From Marinobacter sp. (GTDB taxonomy: Bacteria; Pseudomonadota; Gammaproteobacteria; Pseudomonadales; Oleiphilaceae): DNA of 64,000 nt. Below the pieces are notes generated by a model. It was not told the DNA's origin, made no database searches, and saw only the letters and a list, made by a program, of their open reading frames with translations. The stretch lies in contig JAGYIS010000010.1 in the NCBI GenBank assembly GCA_018402255.1, forward strand, positions 62,001 to 126,000, in the 5' to 3' direction. Every line of letters begins with the position of its first letter. Position 1 is the first letter of the stretch. The translations under genes and the position numbers were made by a program. Shown here piece after piece: positions 61,777-64,000 of this stretch.

Positions 61777-62928
61777 GTGGTGATCTCTTCAGTGTTTTCT
61801 TCCAAACAGTCCAGCCCGGCTCATGGCAACGTTGAGCTCAATGGCAACACCCTGACGGTTTCCGGCAACTGGACCCTGCCCCACTATGCGTTGATCAAAC
61901 AGCAGGTCTCAGACATTCATCGTGCACATCCCGATGCGGCTGACCTCGATCTCAACCAGCTTGATCGTGTGGATACGGCCGGCGCCTCATTAATAGCTAA
62001 ATTGCTAGGTGCCGAAACCTTACTCTCGGCACTGGATGCGTCGACCCTCGCGGACGAGCAACTTCAGCTGTTAAAAGCGGTTGCTCAAGCCATGACTAAA
62101 GGCACCTACCAGCCACCCAGCGTCAACCCGGTCAGACTGTTTCTGGCGCGGATTGGCGAGAAAGTTTCCGCGATTGCACGCCTGGTCTGGATATTGGCGG
62201 GATTTATTGGCCAAACCCTGGCTACCCTGTTTTATATCCTGCCTCGCCCGGGGCGCTGGCGCTTCACACCGTTTGTGGCTGCCGTGCATGACACGGGGCT
62301 GAATGCCCTTCCTATCGTTGCTTTACTGACGTTCCTGGTGGGCGCCGTCGTGGCGTTTCTCGGTGCAACCGTGCTGAATGACTTTGGCGCGACTATTTAT
62401 ACCGTCAACCTGGTTGCTTTTTCGTTTCTCAGGGAATTTGGCGTGCTGCTGGCCGCCATCTTGCTGGCAGGTCGAACCGCTAGTTCGTTCACCGCTCAGA
62501 TTGGCTCCATGAAGGTGAATGAGGAGCTGGACGCCATCCGTACCCTGGGCCTGAACCCGGTTGAGCTGTTAGTGGTGCCCCGAGTACTGGCCATGATGCT
62601 GAGCCTGCCGGTGCTAACGTTTGTCGGTATGATTTCCGGGATGGTGGGCGGCGCCATGGTGTGCGCGCTGGTATTGGACATACCACTCAGTCAGTTTATG
62701 GCTATTGTGGAGCGAGACATTGCGCTGAAGCACTTTCTTGTGGGCATCGGGAAAGCACCGGTATTTGCGTTCCTGATTGCCGTTATCGGCTGCCTTGAAG
62801 GCTTCAAGGTGGCGGGTAGCGCTCAGTCAGTGGGCGAACACACCACCTCCAGCGTGGTTCAGTCTATCTTTATGGTTATCCTTCTGGATTCCATTGCAGC
62901 TTTGTTCTTCATGGAAATGGGCTGGTAA
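61777..62928 (+). CDS. MlaE-type permease with N-terminal STAS domain
   Basis: The 383-residue protein has an N-terminal STAS-like region (about 15-110, with DLDLNQLDRVDTAGASLIAKLL) fused to an MlaE permease (about 125-383; LLAAILLAGRTASSFTAQIGSMKVNEELDAI is the family hallmark). In E. coli the STAS (MlaB) is separate. It likely moves phospholipids across the envelope with the ATPase and MCE proteins downstream. The start is GTG. Confidence 0.85.
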   Translation: MVISSVFSSKQSSPAHGNVELNGNTLTVSGNWTLPHYALIKQQVSDIHRAHPDAADLDLNQLDRVDTAGASLIAKLLGAETLLSALDASTLADEQLQLLKAVAQAMTKGTYQPPSVNPVRLFLARIGEKVSAIARLVWILAGFIGQTLATLFYILPRPGRWRFTPFVAAVHDTGLNALPIVALLTFLVGAVVAFLGATVLNDFGATIYTVNLVAFSFLREFGVLLAAILLAGRTASSFTAQIGSMKVNEELDAIRTLGLNPVELLVVPRVLAMMLSLPVLTFVGMISGMVGGAMVCALVLDIPLSQFMAIVERDIALKHFLVGIGKAPVFAFLIAVIGCLEGFKVAGSAQSVGEHTTSSVVQSIFMVILLDSIAALFFMEMGW

Positions 62929-62931
62929 CGC

Positions 62932-63756
62932 ATGACTGAGAGCCAAACAGGTCGCCAGAATCACCCAGCGTCGCCAATCATTCAGGTCAGAGGCTTGTGC
63001 AACAAATTCGGTAGCCTTGTGGTTCACCAGGATCTGGATCTGGACCTGTTCCCCGGAGAAATACTCGGCGTGGTCGGCGGCTCAGGTACCGGCAAATCCG
63101 TGCTCCTGAGAAGTATCGTAGGTTTACAGTCGCCATCCTCCGGGCATATTCGGGTATTTGATGTTGACCTCACCGAACTCTCCGGGCCTGAGCGGTCAAT
63201 CTATGAGCAGCGATTTGGCGTTCTGTTTCAGGGCGGCGCGCTGTTTACCTCGCTCACGCTGGAGCAGAACATAGCCCTGCCGTTGATTGAACACGCAAAA
63301 CTGAGCCGCGCTGATGCCACGGAGCTGGCCCGGATGAAGCTCGCGCTGACCGGCCTGCCACCGGATTCTGCCCTCAAGTATCCCGCCGAGCTGTCCGGTG
63401 GCATGGTCAAACGAGCCGCCTTGGCCAGAGCGCTGGCGCTGGATCCGGAAATCCTGTTTCTTGATGAACCCACTGCCGGGCTCGACCCTATCGGCGCGGC
63501 CGCTTTTGATGATCTTATCGTGACATTGAGCAATGCCCTCGGCCTGACCGTATTTCTTGTGACCCATGATCTGGATACCCTGTATGCCAGTTGCGACCGG
63601 GTCGCGGTGTTGTCTCAGAAAAAAGTGCTGGTGGCAGACACTCTGGACCGGGTGGCCCAAACCGACGATGACTGGGTGCAACAGTACTTTCATGGCCCGC
63701 GCGGTCGGGCGGCGATAGCCGCCAAAAACCAGTTGATCGAACAGGAGCCCCATTAA
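62932..63756 (+). CDS. MlaF-like ABC transporter ATP-binding protein
   Basis: The 274-residue ATPase has Walker A GGSGTGKSV, signature LSGGMVKRAALARAL, Walker B LFLDEPTAGLDP and a switch His in VTHDLD. The LSGGM variant is typical of Mla/Mkl ATPases. It lies three bases after the STAS-MlaE gene and overlaps the MCE gene by one base. Confidence 0.85.
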   Translation: MTESQTGRQNHPASPIIQVRGLCNKFGSLVVHQDLDLDLFPGEILGVVGGSGTGKSVLLRSIVGLQSPSSGHIRVFDVDLTELSGPERSIYEQRFGVLFQGGALFTSLTLEQNIALPLIEHAKLSRADATELARMKLALTGLPPDSALKYPAELSGGMVKRAALARALALDPEILFLDEPTAGLDPIGAAAFDDLIVTLSNALGLTVFLVTHDLDTLYASCDRVAVLSQKKVLVADTLDRVAQTDDDWVQQYFHGPRGRAAIAAKNQLIEQEPH

Positions 63757-64000
63757 TGGAGCCAAAGGCCCATCACGTGATTATCGGATTGTTCACTCTG
63801 GTGGCGGTGGCCGCAGCTCTGGCGTTTGCCTTGTGGCTTGGCAAATCCTCCACCGATCGCGAGTGGGCCTACTACCAGATAGGTTTTGATCACCCGGTTG
63901 GCGGTCTTGCCCGGGGTAATCCGGTGCTCTACAGCGGTGTACCGGTTGGTGATGTGCTTGATCTGACCCTGGCACCCGACAACCCGGCCCACGTTCGGGT
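63756..64000 (+). CDS. MlaD/MCE-domain protein, truncated by window end
   Basis: The visible 81 residues have an N-terminal membrane anchor (HHVIIGLFTLVAVAAALAFALWL) and the start of an MCE domain (YYQIGFDHPVGGLARGNPVLYSGVPVGDV). It would be a periplasmic lipid-channel subunit of the Mla-like system. The start overlaps the ATPase stop (TAATG). Confidence 0.85.
   Translation, partial: MEPKAHHVIIGLFTLVAVAAALAFALWLGKSSTDREWAYYQIGFDHPVGGLARGNPVLYSGVPVGDVLDLTLAPDNPAHVR

Overview
The window looks like chromosomal DNA of a marine gammaproteobacterium, most likely Marinobacter or a close relative. The host genes support this: an envelope-stress set (outer-membrane barrel, DUF2254, DUF1469/DUF3618 holin-like operon, EF-hand protein), DUF3297, thiBPQ behind a TPP riboswitch, and an Mla/MCE lipid-transport operon. 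The assignment rests on gene content and remembered family resemblance, not on a search.

Layout. (1) 1-12.6 kb is ordinary host sequence: a small membrane peptide, an outer-membrane protein, a matrixin-like metalloprotease, an FAD oxidoreductase, an alpha/beta hydrolase, DUF2254, a holin-like three-gene operon whose first gene is frameshifted, an EF-hand protein, a sigma-54 activator, a PAS-GGDEF diguanylate cyclase and a zinc peptidase. (2) 12.6-19.9 kb is an accessory patch of foreign-looking genes: an orphan protein, an AFG1/LACE1 ATPase of eukaryotic (stramenopile-like) architecture, an AT-rich three-gene RiPP-like cluster (nitrile-hydratase-like leader precursor, JmjC oxygenase, LanM-type dehydratase without a cyclase), and a decayed umuC 3' end. 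(3) 20,569-57,112 is an island of about 36.5 kb bounded by identical 54-bp direct repeats; the right copy is the 3' part of an intact tRNA-Cys gene. (4) 57.1-64 kb returns to host sequence: tRNA-Cys, tRNA-Gly, an L,D-transpeptidase-like protein, TPP riboswitch plus thiBPQ, and STAS-MlaE/MlaF/MlaD, the last cut by the window end.

The island is a defence and mobility platform. From left to right it holds a HEPN plus DUF6602 nuclease pair; an Mrr-like nuclease, a DUF2971 protein and a PD-(D/E)XK protein; lambda O/P-like replication genes; a secreted LPP20/FlgT-like operon; a MobI-like gene beside oriT-like repeats; a large operon of RloC-like ATPase, SNF2 helicase, beta-class methyltransferase and Res-like helicase-nuclease; a repeat-rich non-coding region with two repeat families; a HicA-like and an ankyrin gene; a Xis-like protein and tyrosine recombinase; and a Phd/VapC pair running straight into a Wadjet (JetABCD-like) operon that reaches the right attachment site. 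No capsid, tail or conjugation-pore genes were seen, so the element is more likely mobilizable or satellite-like than a complete prophage or ICE.

Best candidates for something undescribed are the RiPP-like cluster at 16.1-19.2 kb, the eukaryote-type AFG1 next to it, the HEPN/DUF6602 pair, and the dyads at 64-65 bp spacing at 45.5 kb.
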